Made by a program: the position numbers and the translations under genes
Part shown: positions 15,613-23,957 of the stretch, piece after piece
Layout: every line of letters begins with the position of its first letter
Numbering within the stretch: the first letter of the stretch is position 1
Notes under the pieces: model-generated
Database searches by the model: none
Seen by the model: the letters and a program-made list of their open reading frames with translations, nothing else
What the model was told of the DNA's origin: nothing
From: Pseudomonas sp. Teo4
Lineage (GTDB): Bacteria; Pseudomonadota; Gammaproteobacteria; Pseudomonadales; Pseudomonadaceae
Reading direction: 5' to 3'
Length of the DNA: 64,000 bases
NCBI RefSeq assembly: GCF_034387475.1
Contig: NZ_JAXCIL010000001.1
Location: 1,240,001 to 1,304,000 of the forward strand

Positions 15613-17301
15613 TCAATCGGCCTGATGAACGAGTTGCCCTGACGCCTTGGCTGCCGGACGGATGCTGAATTGGAACGACGGCACATAACCTGACCCGAGC
15701 AGGTAAGGGCATGTAGAGGGGATGAACGTATCGCTCATCAGGTCGTGGGCGCTGTTGTAGTCGTTGGTCAGCACGCCCGTGATACCCAGCAGCGTATGGG
15801 GCAGCGAAGAGATGCTGATGGGTTGGTCGGCCCTGTCCTTGAGCTTGGCGAGCCTGAGGTTGAGTGGGGCCGGCAGGTTGTCGGATGCCCAGATGAACGA
15901 AGAAACCGCCAGATCGTATTCATTGCCAATGCCATGGCCCAGCAGCCCGCGATGGTCATCCAGGATGTTTTCGCCATGGTCCGACGCGTAGACCAGCAGG
16001 GCAGAGCGCTTGCTGGCCTGCAGTTGGGTGATGAGGCTGTTCAGTATCCAGTCGGTGTAGAGAATGGTGTTGTCATAATCTGCGGTGATCTGGTCTTTTG
16101 CACTGTTGGTGGCCGGCTGGAACTTCCTGAAGTTGTCTGGATAGCGGCGCGCATAGTCGAAATGGCTGCCCTTGATGTGAATGAAGATGGCCTGTTTTCG
16201 TGTTCCACCGTCGAGCAGGATTTTTTCGTAGGCCGGAAGCATGGCGTGGTCATAGCTGCGTTCGAAGTAGTGGCGGTGCTGCGCTTCTGCGGCGATGTGC
16301 GGAATGATGCCGCCGAAGCTGTCGACTTCCTGGACTGACAGCCAGTGGGTGTCGTATCCCGCTTTTCTATAAATACCCACCAATGACTGGGACGAGGCGA
16401 TCAGGTCCCAGTTGGAAATGGGCGACAGGCTGAGCATCGAAGGCACCGCCACCGACGTGTAGGGGGAGGTGGTGCACACGTTGTCCAGCCTGAACACCCC
16501 CTTCTGCCGGTCAAGGTTCGGCGTGGTCGGGTTGTGGTAGCCGTACAGTGACCAGTTGTGTGGGCGTGACGACTCGCCGATCACGAACACCAGGGTGTCG
16601 ACGTTGGGCTCGTTGGTCTGGCTGATGATGTTCACCTGTGCAGTGCGGCGTTTGCTGATGTGTTCCTGCGATTGGGCGTGCAGATAAGTGGTCAGGCCGA
16701 TTTGTGACAGGTAGCCGAACGGCGTGCTCTGGTCCTTTGCCGCCAGGTCCAGCACTGCGCCTTGGCCAAGGCCGTTGAGCGTGGCCGTCTTGTAGAAGTA
16801 GGCGCCGTAGCCCAGCAGCAGGGTGCATGCGCTCAGCAGGGCAAGTGCCCGGCTTTTGTAGAAGCGCCGTTTGTACAACCCGGCCAGGCCCAGGCCATAG
16901 CACAGGGCGAACAGGCTCAGCACCAACGCCACTGGCCGCCAGTAGGTGGCCACGAAGTCGCTCGCTTCCTTGTAGTTGGTCAGGGCGATGAAGACATAGG
17001 CAGCGGTCAGCCTGGAGTTGAAGTTCAGCACCAGGAACAGGTCGATGGTGGCCAGAAGGTAGAAGGGCAGCAGCAGCGCGTGGACTTTGAACTGGTTGGA
17101 TGAGATGAACCGCAGCAGCACCAGCCAGAGTCCGGAGATGCCCAGTGTGAAGAGGGTCAGTAGGTCAATCTTCGAATGGTGCTGGTTGGCAACGGCTCTT
17201 ATCACCAGGGGGGATAACAGGTATGACCACAAAACCAGGGTTGGCCATTCCGACTTCAATGAGTGAAGCGAGAACAGGGGCGCTTTTTCTGATGTCGGCA
17301 T
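15613..17301 (-). CDS. Phosphoethanolamine transferase (EptA/CptA-like, alkaline phosphatase superfamily)
   Basis: 562 aa inner-membrane enzyme. About five N-terminal membrane helices (residues ~20-180) are followed by a periplasmic sulfatase-fold domain. Metal and nucleophile residues are visible: E243 in FVIGESSRPHN, the Thr near 282 in CTTSPYTSVAVPS that carries the phosphoethanolamine, and ASDHGENILDD plus LLGHG for the second metal site. It would transfer phosphoethanolamine from phosphatidylethanolamine to lipid A or core oligosaccharide; which acceptor cannot be told. Such enzymes are linked to polymyxin tolerance. The MPTSEK start was chosen over an upstream Met because the latter adds a non-conserved tail. 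Confidence 0.9.
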   Translation of the reverse strand: MPTSEKAPLFSLHSLKSEWPTLVLWSYLLSPLVIRAVANQHHSKIDLLTLFTLGISGLWLVLLRFISSNQFKVHALLLPFYLLATIDLFLVLNFNSRLTAAYVFIALTNYKEASDFVATYWRPVALVLSLFALCYGLGLAGLYKRRFYKSRALALLSACTLLLGYGAYFYKTATLNGLGQGAVLDLAAKDQSTPFGYLSQIGLTTYLHAQSQEHISKRRTAQVNIISQTNEPNVDTLVFVIGESSRPHNWSLYGYHNPTTPNLDRQKGVFRLDNVCTTSPYTSVAVPSMLSLSPISNWDLIASSQSLVGIYRKAGYDTHWLSVQEVDSFGGIIPHIAAEAQHRHYFERSYDHAMLPAYEKILLDGGTRKQAIFIHIKGSHFDYARRYPDNFRKFQPATNSAKDQITADYDNTILYTDWILNSLITQLQASKRSALLVYASDHGENILDDHRGLLGHGIGNEYDLAVSSFIWASDNLPAPLNLRLAKLKDRADQPISISSLPHTLLGITGVLTNDYNSAHDLMSDTFIPSTCPYLLGSGYVPSFQFSIRPAAKASGQLVHQAD

Positions 17302-17501
17302 GTTTTGGTTGTTCTCGCAATAAGCCCACCCGCTCACTACCCAGGTAACGCCCGCCGCAAGGCGTGACGACATCCAGAGCCCCCAATCCGTACCCTCGCA
17401 GTAGCCAATTGCCGGTACCTAAGCACGAGCATAGACACCTCAGCCCACCCGTGCCTGGTCGAGTTGCGGCCGCAGGTCGGAGCGGGGCATGCGCTAGGCT
17501 G

Positions 17502-18404
17502 TCAGGTTCTGATCGTCGGCTGCGCAATGCGCAAACGTGCATGGAACTGCACCAGGGCTACGCCGGCAAGAATCAGGCACACCGCCATCCACGAGTCTGG
17601 CGTTACCGGCTCGCCCAGCGCGGCCCCGATCAGCAGGGCAACCACCGGCGGAATGTACGTCACGGCGGACGCTGCCAGTGCACCAAACGCGTCGACGATG
17701 AAGTAGTAGGCAAGGTAGGCCGCCCCGGTACCCAACAAACCCAGCCCGAACACCAGCCCAAACCCGGCGCGGTGGTCATCAAACACGGCCGTGATGCCCT
17801 GCAGCGGCGTTACGCTGAACAGCAGGGCCAGTGCCAGCCCGATCTGGTAGGTGGTGAGAGCAACGGCGGGCAGGCCAAGGGGAATGATGAAGCGTTTGGC
17901 GTAGACGAACGAGCAGCCCACGCTCAGCGAGCCAAAGATCATGTAGCCAATGCCCACTGGGTTGACGCTGCCCTGGGCTGACCAAGGTCTGGCCACCAGC
18001 AGGATGCCGATGAAGCCCAGCGCGATGCCTGCGGTATTCCACAGGTTCAGCCGTTCAGAGCGCAGGAACAGCCAGGCGCAAACAAAGGTGAACAGGGGGA
18101 TGGCGCCACCGAGCATGCCGGCAATGCTGCTGTCGAGCAACGCAGTGCCTTTGGCAAAGGCGAAGTAGTAGACGGCAGTGGCCAGAAGCGACATCACCAG
18201 AAAGTGGTGACCGTGCCGCCAGTGGGACCAACGCAGCGCCTTCGTGGCAATGGCGTAGATCAGCACGGGCAGGAAACCGAACAGCACGCGCAACAGGGTG
18301 ATTTGCAGTGGTGAGATGAAGTCGGCCGCCCATTTGACGAAGATGAAATTGCTGCCCCAGATGACGCCGAGGAAGGCGAAGGCGCAGATTGCGGTTCTGT
18401 TCAT
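17502..18404 (-). CDS. EamA/DMT-family transporter
   Basis: 300 aa, ten predicted membrane helices as two EamA repeats (about 1-140 and 150-290). Members export amino acids, nucleobases or drugs; substrate unknown. The start MNRTAICAF is preferred, with GGAAG upstream. The gene is divergent from the LysR gene at 18571, and TTTTTCTACTG lies just upstream of its start, a motif repeated at the other promoters of this locus. Confidence 0.9.
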   Translation of the reverse strand: MNRTAICAFAFLGVIWGSNFIFVKWAADFISPLQITLLRVLFGFLPVLIYAIATKALRWSHWRHGHHFLVMSLLATAVYYFAFAKGTALLDSSIAGMLGGAIPLFTFVCAWLFLRSERLNLWNTAGIALGFIGILLVARPWSAQGSVNPVGIGYMIFGSLSVGCSFVYAKRFIIPLGLPAVALTTYQIGLALALLFSVTPLQGITAVFDDHRAGFGLVFGLGLLGTGAAYLAYYFIVDAFGALAASAVTYIPPVVALLIGAALGEPVTPDSWMAVCLILAGVALVQFHARLRIAQPTIRT

Positions 18405-18428
18405 GGGAAAAGTGCTTCCAGTCGATGG

Positions 18429-18439
18429 TTTTTCTACTG
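18429..18439. promoter_or_regulatory. TTTCTAC half-site before the EamA gene
   Basis: TTTTTCTACTG is a half of the perfect palindrome found at 19471-19485. Position, in the divergent promoter region, fits a LysR operator half-site. Confidence 0.5.
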
Positions 18440-18551
18440 ACATAGGTTTATTTGGCCGCCGTTTGTGGCTAGCCTCGTGAAGTCGTTGTTCGACCTGCCC
18501 AGCGTAACCAGCTGCGGCCAGGGTGAGAGAGACAGCACAACTTCAACCAGC

Positions 18552-18560
18552 CAGTAGAAA
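18552..18560. promoter_or_regulatory. GTAGAAA half-site before the LysR gene
   Basis: CAGTAGAAA lies 11 bp before the LysR start and is the inverse of the half-site at 18431-18439, with 112 bp between them. It could be the autoregulatory site. Confidence 0.5.
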
Positions 18561-18570
18561 TTCTTTATCT

Positions 18571-19461
18571 ATGCCCGAAGGTTTCCCGAACCTGCCATCA
18601 CTGAACGCCCTGCGGGTGTTCGAGGTGGTTGCCCGTCACCTGAACTTTCGCCTTGCCGCCGAGGAGCTGGGCGTTACCCAGGCTGCAGTGGCCCAGCAGA
18701 TTCGTGGGCTGGAAGCCAGCCTGGAACTGCGCTTGTTCGAGCGCTTGCCACGCGGGCTGGGCTTGACCGATGCCGGGCGTTCCTACAGTGGCAGCGTGCG
18801 CAGCGCCCTGGCGATGATCGATGAAGCGACGCGGCTGCTCAGGCCGCAGCCGCTGCACCTGACGGTCAGCGTCACCCCCACCTTCGCCTCTAAATGGCTG
18901 ATTCCAAGGCTGGGCGCCTTTGCCGAAGCCAATCCGGAGATCGACCTGCGTCTGCTGGCCACGGACAAGCTCTCGCACTTCAGCACCGATGGCGTCGATG
19001 TGGCGGTGCGCTACGGCCAGCCGCCGTTCGGGCCAGGCCTGAATGCCGAGCTCTTGATGGAGCAGCGCATCGTCGCCGTTGCCAGCCCGCACCTGCTGGC
19101 CAGCAAAGGCAGGCCCGACAGTTTCGAGGCGTTGCAGGAGTTCGTGCTGTTGCACGATGCGCACAATTTCTGGCCCGAATTCACCGCCGCGCTGTTTCCT
19201 CAACACCCCCAGGGCACGGCGAAGAACATGCGCTTCAACCAGACGTCATTGGCCATCGAGGCTGCAATCAATGGGCAGGGCATCGCCTTGGCCAACCAGA
19301 TGTTCGTTCAGGACGATATCGCGACCGGGCGCCTGGCGCAGGTGTTTGCCCAGCAGTTGCGGCTCGACAAGGCGTTCTACCTGGTCTGGCCACGCAAGGT
19401 CGGTACGCCTCAGGGGCTGGCGGTAGTCATGGAGTGGCTGCTGCAACAGGCCAGTGGCTAG
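18571..19461 (+). CDS. LysR-family regulator, GcvA-like
   Basis: 296 aa. Helix-turn-helix in residues ~10-65 (LNFRLAAEELGVTQAAVAQQIRGLEASLELRLFERLPRG) and effector domain with the GcvA-type SVTPTFASKWLIPRLGAFAEANPEIDLRL segment. The start at MPEGFPN is chosen because it begins in the position usual for GcvA-like proteins; a longer form would add 16 residues. It is flanked by a divergent EamA exporter and a downstream SDR, and a perfect T-N11-A palindrome lies just after its stop, so it likely regulates both sides. Confidence 0.9.
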   Translation: MPEGFPNLPSLNALRVFEVVARHLNFRLAAEELGVTQAAVAQQIRGLEASLELRLFERLPRGLGLTDAGRSYSGSVRSALAMIDEATRLLRPQPLHLTVSVTPTFASKWLIPRLGAFAEANPEIDLRLLATDKLSHFSTDGVDVAVRYGQPPFGPGLNAELLMEQRIVAVASPHLLASKGRPDSFEALQEFVLLHDAHNFWPEFTAALFPQHPQGTAKNMRFNQTSLAIEAAINGQGIALANQMFVQDDIATGRLAQVFAQQLRLDKAFYLVWPRKVGTPQGLAVVMEWLLQQASG

Positions 19462-19470
19462 ACAATAGTT

Positions 19471-19485
19471 TTTCTACTGTAGAAA
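19471..19485. promoter_or_regulatory. Perfect palindrome, candidate LysR operator for the SDR gene
   Basis: TTTCTACTGTAGAAA has seven-base arms around a central T and fits the T-N11-A rule of LysR operators. It lies in the 110 bp gap between the regulator stop and the SDR start. Confidence 0.7.
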
Positions 19486-19571
19486 CCAACTTTGACTGCC
19501 TCCCTCGCTGGCGATTGCGCTGCTAGTGTGATGACACTGAACCCGCACGGTTCCCATCCAATGGAGGCAGC

Positions 19572-20276
19572 ATGTCAGTAGAAAAAGTAGCGATCATCAC
19601 CGCAGGTGGCAGTGGCATGGGGGCGGCTGCGGCCCGGCGCCTGGCGGCGGACGGCTTCAAGGTCGGCATCCTGTCGTCTTCGGGCAAGGGCGAGGCCTTG
19701 GCCAACGAGCTGGGCGGTATTGGCGTGACCGGTAGCAACCAGTCGAACGAGGACTTGCAGCGGCTGGTGGATGCCGTGGTGGAAAAATGGGGCCGGGTCG
19801 ATGTGCTGGTCAACAGCGCAGGCCACGGGCCACGTGCGCCGATTCTGGAAATCTCCGATACCGACTGGCACCTGGGCATGGACACCTACCTGCTCAATGC
19901 CATTCGCCCGACCCGCCTGGTGACGCCGATCATGCAGCGCCAGCAGGGCGGGGTGATCATCAATATCTCCACCGCCTGGGCCTTCGAACCCAGCGACATG
20001 TTCCCCACTTCGGCAGTGTTTCGCGCCGGCCTTGCCGCATTCACCAAGATTTTTGCCGACACCTACGCTGGCGACAACATCCGCATGAACAACGTGCTGC
20101 CAGGCTGGATCGACAGTCTGCCCGCTACCGAGCAACGCCGCGACAGCGTGCCGCTCAAGCGCTACGGCACCAGCGAGGAAATTGCCGCGACCATCGCGTT
20201 CCTGGCCGGCGAGGGCGCTGCCTACATCACCGGGCAGAACATCAAGGTCGATGGCGGCATTACCCGTCACATCTGA
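19572..20276 (+). CDS. Short-chain dehydrogenase/reductase-fold protein lacking the YxxxK motif
   Basis: 234 aa SDR fold. The nucleotide-binding loop is TAGGSGMG (10-17; the first Gly of TGxxxGxG is Ala), and NSAG (81-84) and the catalytic-Ser region NISTAWAF (131-138) are present. The usual YxxxK is absent: aligned on AGLAAFTK, the Tyr and Lys positions hold S147 and R151. The C-terminal GAAYITGQNIKVDGGITRHI is typical. It may bind NAD(P) but either uses other residues or is not an oxidoreductase. A ribosome site (GGAGG) precedes the ATG. It lies downstream of a LysR regulator and convergent with an NCS1 permease. Confidence 0.88.
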   Translation: MSVEKVAIITAGGSGMGAAAARRLAADGFKVGILSSSGKGEALANELGGIGVTGSNQSNEDLQRLVDAVVEKWGRVDVLVNSAGHGPRAPILEISDTDWHLGMDTYLLNAIRPTRLVTPIMQRQQGGVIINISTAWAFEPSDMFPTSAVFRAGLAAFTKIFADTYAGDNIRMNNVLPGWIDSLPATEQRRDSVPLKRYGTSEEIAATIAFLAGEGAAYITGQNIKVDGGITRHI

Positions 20277-20284
20277 CGTGAGTA

Positions 20285-20324
20285 ATGCAACCCTGAACAG
20301 CTCGCCGGCCGTTCGGGGTTGCAT
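20285..20324. terminator. Long hairpin between convergent genes, probable two-way terminator
   Basis: ATGCAACCCTGAAC and GTTCGGGGTTGCAT form a 14 bp stem with one mismatch around a 12 base loop, between the SDR stop and the permease stop. There is no clear T run, so function as terminator is inferred from position. Confidence 0.55.
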
Positions 20325-20330
20325 GCAGGG

Positions 20331-21692
20331 TCAGGCCTCAGCGGCGCTGGCCTGCTGTGTCTTACGCCGGTTCATCAACACATAGTAAGCCAGCGCCGGG
20401 AACAGCAACCCGACCGCCCAGGCCAGGTCCACGCCCTGCAGTTGCGTGGCCAGGGGGCCAGCGTACAGCGAGGTGTTCATGAACGGCACCTCAAGCACGA
20501 TGGTCGCCAGGAACACGCCGATGGCGATGCCGTTCACCCGCCCGTAGATACCCGACGGCTCGAAGATATCGGCGATCTGGTACACGCCTTTGCGCAGGGC
20601 GTAGTAGTCCACCAGGTTGATGGCCGTCCAGGGGATCAGGAAGTAGCTCATGAAGAAGATGAAGTTCAGGAAGAACTGGATGAAGTCATCCTGAGCGAGC
20701 GTGCACAGCCCGGTCGCCAACGCGCAGATCACCAGCATGAAGCCTGCGCGAATGCGCGGGGTGACCTTGAGTGCGGCAAACGGCTCGATCACCGTCACCG
20801 TCGACATGAAGGCGCCATAGAGGTTGAACACGTTGATGGCGATCTGGCCGTAGAGCACGAAGGCGAACGCCAGCAGCGTACCGCCGCCCAGCAATCCGAC
20901 CAGGTTCAGGCCGACATTGTCGGCGAAGCCGGTCATGCCCTTGGCCAGCACCGCGCCAAGAATCATCATCCAGCTGCCGCCGATCACCGTACCTATGTAG
21001 CTGTACCAGAACACCTGGCGAGTCGAGGTGCGGGTTGGCAGGTAGCGGGAGTAGTCCGCCACATAGGGCGCGTAAGACAACTGCCAGGTCACCGAGATGC
21101 TCACCGAGGCCAGGAACGCTGGCAGGCTGAAGCCCTGCGCCGACCACTGTCCAGGCTCGACGGGCAGTGCCAGGGCGAGCAGGGTGGCGCCGCCGAACAC
21201 CGCGATGGACAGCAACGACAGCACTTTCTGCAGGCGATGGATCAGTGAGTAGCCAAACAGCGCCACCAGGAAACAGGCCGCACCCAGCAGCACGATATTG
21301 CCCTCGTTGCTGAACGGGCTGGCCAGGGCGATTGCCTGCGCGGCCAACAGTGTGTTGCTGACGAAGAAGCCGATATAGATCAGCATGACGAACAGCAGCG
21401 GCACGATGGCGCCGTACACGCCGAACTGTGCCCGGCTCTGGATCATCTGCGGAATGCCCAGCCTCGGCCCCTGGGCCGAATGCGAGGCCATGAAGATGGC
21501 GCCGATCATCGAACCTAGCAGAATGGACAAGGTGCTCCAGAACAGGTTGAGCCCAAGGCTCACCGGTAGCACCCCGGCCGCGACCGTGGTGATGTTGGCA
21601 TTGGCACCGAACCAGACGAAGAACAGCGAGCGAGGTTCGCCATGGCGTTCGGTTTCAGGAATGAAATCGATGCTGCGGTTTTCTACTTTCAT
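20331..21692 (-). CDS. NCS1-family purine/cytosine permease-like transporter
   Basis: 453 aa with about twelve membrane helices. The N-terminal WFGANANITTVAAGVLPVSLGLNLF and the LGIPQMIQSRAQFGVYGAIVP segment are classical for nucleobase:cation symporter-1 proteins such as CodB. These import cytosine, hydantoins, allantoin or similar ring compounds. The isochorismatase-like hydrolase 13 bp upstream in the same operon suggests import of an amide or ureido compound that is then hydrolysed (inference). The start codon region again contains GTAGAAAA. Confidence 0.92.
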   Translation of the reverse strand: MKVENRSIDFIPETERHGEPRSLFFVWFGANANITTVAAGVLPVSLGLNLFWSTLSILLGSMIGAIFMASHSAQGPRLGIPQMIQSRAQFGVYGAIVPLLFVMLIYIGFFVSNTLLAAQAIALASPFSNEGNIVLLGAACFLVALFGYSLIHRLQKVLSLLSIAVFGGATLLALALPVEPGQWSAQGFSLPAFLASVSISVTWQLSYAPYVADYSRYLPTRTSTRQVFWYSYIGTVIGGSWMMILGAVLAKGMTGFADNVGLNLVGLLGGGTLLAFAFVLYGQIAINVFNLYGAFMSTVTVIEPFAALKVTPRIRAGFMLVICALATGLCTLAQDDFIQFFLNFIFFMSYFLIPWTAINLVDYYALRKGVYQIADIFEPSGIYGRVNGIAIGVFLATIVLEVPFMNTSLYAGPLATQLQGVDLAWAVGLLFPALAYYVLMNRRKTQQASAAEA

Positions 21693-21705
21693 GGTCTTCT
21701 CTCCC

Positions 21706-22380
21706 TCAGCCTTGGGCTACCAGATGGTTTTCCAAACGCGCGATGGCCTCGACGAAGGCCTCGGGCTGAAACGCCAGATGGTCCGGCTCATCGGTGCGCA
21801 GCGATGTGGCCGGCTGGTCGCGCCAGCGTTGCAGCAGCTGTTGGGTGTTGAAGATCTCCAGCCCGTAGACCCAGTTGGAGAGAATGTGCAGCGCCGAGTA
21901 GTGCGCGGCCTGGGTGGTGGCGGTGCAGGCGTCGGCCACCAGGGTCAGGCGCAGGTCATGCTGATAGGCATCGAAGACAGAGGTCATGACGCAGACATCG
22001 GTCAGCACGCCGATCACCACCAGATGCTTGATGCCCCGGCTGCTCAGCATCTGTGCCAGGCGGGTGCCATGGAATGCGCTGTAGCGCTGTTTGTCGATCA
22101 CCACGTCGCCAGGCTGTGCGGCCAGTGCGTCGATGATTTCGATGGCGCGGGTGCCGGCACGGTAGGTGGTCGGCCTGCCTTGTGCGTCGACCGGTTCGCC
22201 GGGCGCCAGGTCGCGGCCAAGGGCGTCGTTGACATGGCGGGTGTAGAACAGCGGAATACCAAGGCTGCGCGCGGTTTCGATCAGTGCGCCAGCGTGTTCG
22301 ATCACTTGATCGAAGCGTTCCAGGGGGAATCCATCTTCCTGTTGCAGGTCGATCACGAGCAATGCGGTGTCATGGTTCAT
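21706..22380 (-). CDS. Cysteine hydrolase, isochorismatase family
   Basis: 224 aa. The D-K-C catalytic triad is visible: D11 (LLVIDLQQEDG), K97 (VIDKQRYSAFHGT) and C130 (VIGVLTDVCVMTS). The family includes nicotinamidase, N-carbamoylsarcosine amidase, biuret and ureidoacrylate hydrolases, all acting on small amides. MNHDTALL was chosen as start since it places D11 as in homologues; the frame is open further upstream. The next gene in the operon encodes an NCS1 permease, which would supply the substrate. A compound with an amide or ureido bond is the best guess. Confidence 0.9.
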   Translation of the reverse strand: MNHDTALLVIDLQQEDGFPLERFDQVIEHAGALIETARSLGIPLFYTRHVNDALGRDLAPGEPVDAQGRPTTYRAGTRAIEIIDALAAQPGDVVIDKQRYSAFHGTRLAQMLSSRGIKHLVVIGVLTDVCVMTSVFDAYQHDLRLTLVADACTATTQAAHYSALHILSNWVYGLEIFNTQQLLQRWRDQPATSLRTDEPDHLAFQPEAFVEAIARLENHLVAQG

Positions 22381-22509
22381 CAGTTTCGTTCCAGATGGAG
22401 AACGGCGGCCAGGCCGATGGCGGCCTGCCGAACGTTCAACGGATAGCGAAGCGCAACGCACTGCGAAGCAGGCGCTGCGAGGAAACGAGCGAAGCGCTCG
22501 CGCAAGGAA

Positions 22510-22692
22510 CTAGCTGACGATTTGCCAGAAACCGTTCTGCTTGGCCGCTACGCAGGCCGGCAGACGTTGCAGGGTGATGCGGCCTGGGCCGGAGGATCGG
22601 CGCAGATACCCATGCATGGCGCCACAGCGCACAAGCAGTCGCACGTCACCTTGGACATGGCGGTTGCCTGAGTGTGGGTATGAATGGGCCAT
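22510..22692 (-). CDS. Small hypothetical protein, doubtful
   Basis: 60 aa frame starting MAHSYPHSG and ending AAKQNGFWQIVS. The C-terminal part (YLRRSSGPGRITLQRLPACVAAKQNGFW) looks more protein-like than a random shadow and no other gene covers it. There is no convincing ribosome site and no family recognised, so it may be spurious. Confidence 0.3.
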   Translation of the reverse strand: MAHSYPHSGNRHVQGDVRLLVRCGAMHGYLRRSSGPGRITLQRLPACVAAKQNGFWQIVS

Positions 22693-22796
22693 TGCACAGC
22701 GCTCGGAGGAATTACCCATATACAACAGCAATTTTCAGGCCAATAACCTGATGAAGCCCAGAAGCTGCGGGCTTGAGAGGTTTTGGTTGATGGAAT

Positions 22797-22809
22797 ACCG
22801 TAATACGGT
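22797..22809. other. Palindrome ACCGTAATACGGT in spacer
   Basis: Six-base arms around one A, in the AT-richer gap between the small frame at 22.6 kb and the binding-protein gene, followed by GTTACGTAGCGTATCGATA. It could be a regulator site or the loop of a hairpin; no regulator can be matched. Confidence 0.35.
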
Positions 22810-22982
22810 GTTACGTAGCGTATCGATAGGCTGAAAATTGTTTCTTCCTGAAGCAGCAGAAGGCTGCTGATGGTCCAGACTGTCTGATGCGAACGGCTTT
22901 CGATGCCGTCGTTGCCCAAGGGATGTGGCAGCTTCGGCGTCCATGTCCGGCCGCTGAATGCCAACTGTGCCGAGGGTTGTAC

Positions 22983-23801
22983 ATGGACGAGCGTGGTCCT
23001 TGCCGGTCGCTTCTGCTGGTCTGCGTCATGGCGGTGCTGCCCAAGGCGGCGTTTGCGACGCAGGATTGCCAGCATCTCACCGCCACAGGTAACCCAGAGT
23101 ACCCCCCTTACCTGTGGCGTGACCCGGAAAACCCGCAGCGACTGATCGGGGCCAATGCCGACCTGCTCCAGCATGTGGGCAAGAGCCTGGGCCTGGAGGT
23201 GCAGGTGTTTTATACCGGCCCGTGGTCCCGGGCGCAGGAAGAGGTGCGCACCGGCCACATCGACCTGATGGCCGGATACTTCCTGACCCAGGCGCGACAA
23301 CAGGTGATGGACTTCGTGAAGCCGGCGTTCCTGCACACGCCCAGCGTGGTCTGGGTGCGCCAGGACGGTGCTTTTGCCTACCAGGGGTGGGCTGACCTGC
23401 AAGGGCGCAAGGGCGGCACGTTGGTCAGCAACAGCCATGGCCAGCAGTTCGACGACTATGCCAAGGCCCACCTGAACCTCGAAGCGGTGCCCAGCGCCAA
23501 GCAGGCCTTCGAGAAACTGCTGCTCAAACGTAACGACTATGTGGTGTACGAGCAGTACCCCGGCATGGCGCTGGCGCGCACGCTGGGCATGGATCAGAAG
23601 CTCAAGGTGCTGGAGCCGCCGGTGGCCAGTGAAGGCCTGTACTTGGCGCTGTCACATCATTCGCCGTGCAATCAGCCCCTGCTGCGCCAACAGCTGGCGC
23701 AGAAGATGAAAGAGATCGTTGAAGGGCCGCTGCCGGGGCAATTGCTCGAGCAGAATCTGGAGCGTTGGAAGAACCAGCAGAAGAGCGCGATTCAGCGCTG
23801 A
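22983..23801 (+). CDS. Periplasmic solute-binding protein (SBP_bac_3 / transporter-substrate-binding domain)
   Basis: 272 aa. Signal peptide from MDERGPCRSLLLVCVMAVLPKAAFA, then a family-3 binding domain: NPEYPPYLWRDPE, LIGANADLLQHVGKSLGLEVQVFY, GHIDLMAGYF. It has no permease or ATPase neighbour and stands alone between REP-rich spacers. Pseudomonas has many such single binding-like proteins, some acting as periplasmic sensors rather than importers. Ligand unknown. The start is set at the Met preceding the hydrophobic stretch. Confidence 0.87.
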   Translation: MDERGPCRSLLLVCVMAVLPKAAFATQDCQHLTATGNPEYPPYLWRDPENPQRLIGANADLLQHVGKSLGLEVQVFYTGPWSRAQEEVRTGHIDLMAGYFLTQARQQVMDFVKPAFLHTPSVVWVRQDGAFAYQGWADLQGRKGGTLVSNSHGQQFDDYAKAHLNLEAVPSAKQAFEKLLLKRNDYVVYEQYPGMALARTLGMDQKLKVLEPPVASEGLYLALSHHSPCNQPLLRQQLAQKMKEIVEGPLPGQLLEQNLERWKNQQKSAIQR

Positions 23802-23822
23802 TGCTGGAGACTACCGCTACAG

Positions 23823-23957
23823 GGGCTGCTGTGCAGCCCATCGCAGGCTTCGCCAGCTCCCACGGGTAGCTAATTGAATTATCCCTATCCAACTCCTTGG
23901 GGGTAGTTCACACCGTGGGAGCTGGCGAAGCCTGCGATGGGCCGCACAGCGGCCCTA
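23823..23957. repeat. Inverted REP pair, CAGGCTTCGCCAGC type
   Basis: TCGCAGGCTTCGCCAGCTCCCAC and its inverse GTGGGAGCTGGCGAAGCCTGCGA face each other around ~55 bp, with GGGCTGCTGTGCAGCCC and GGGCCGCACAGCGGCCC hairpins outside. It lies between the convergent binding-protein and MobA-like genes. Confidence 0.85.
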
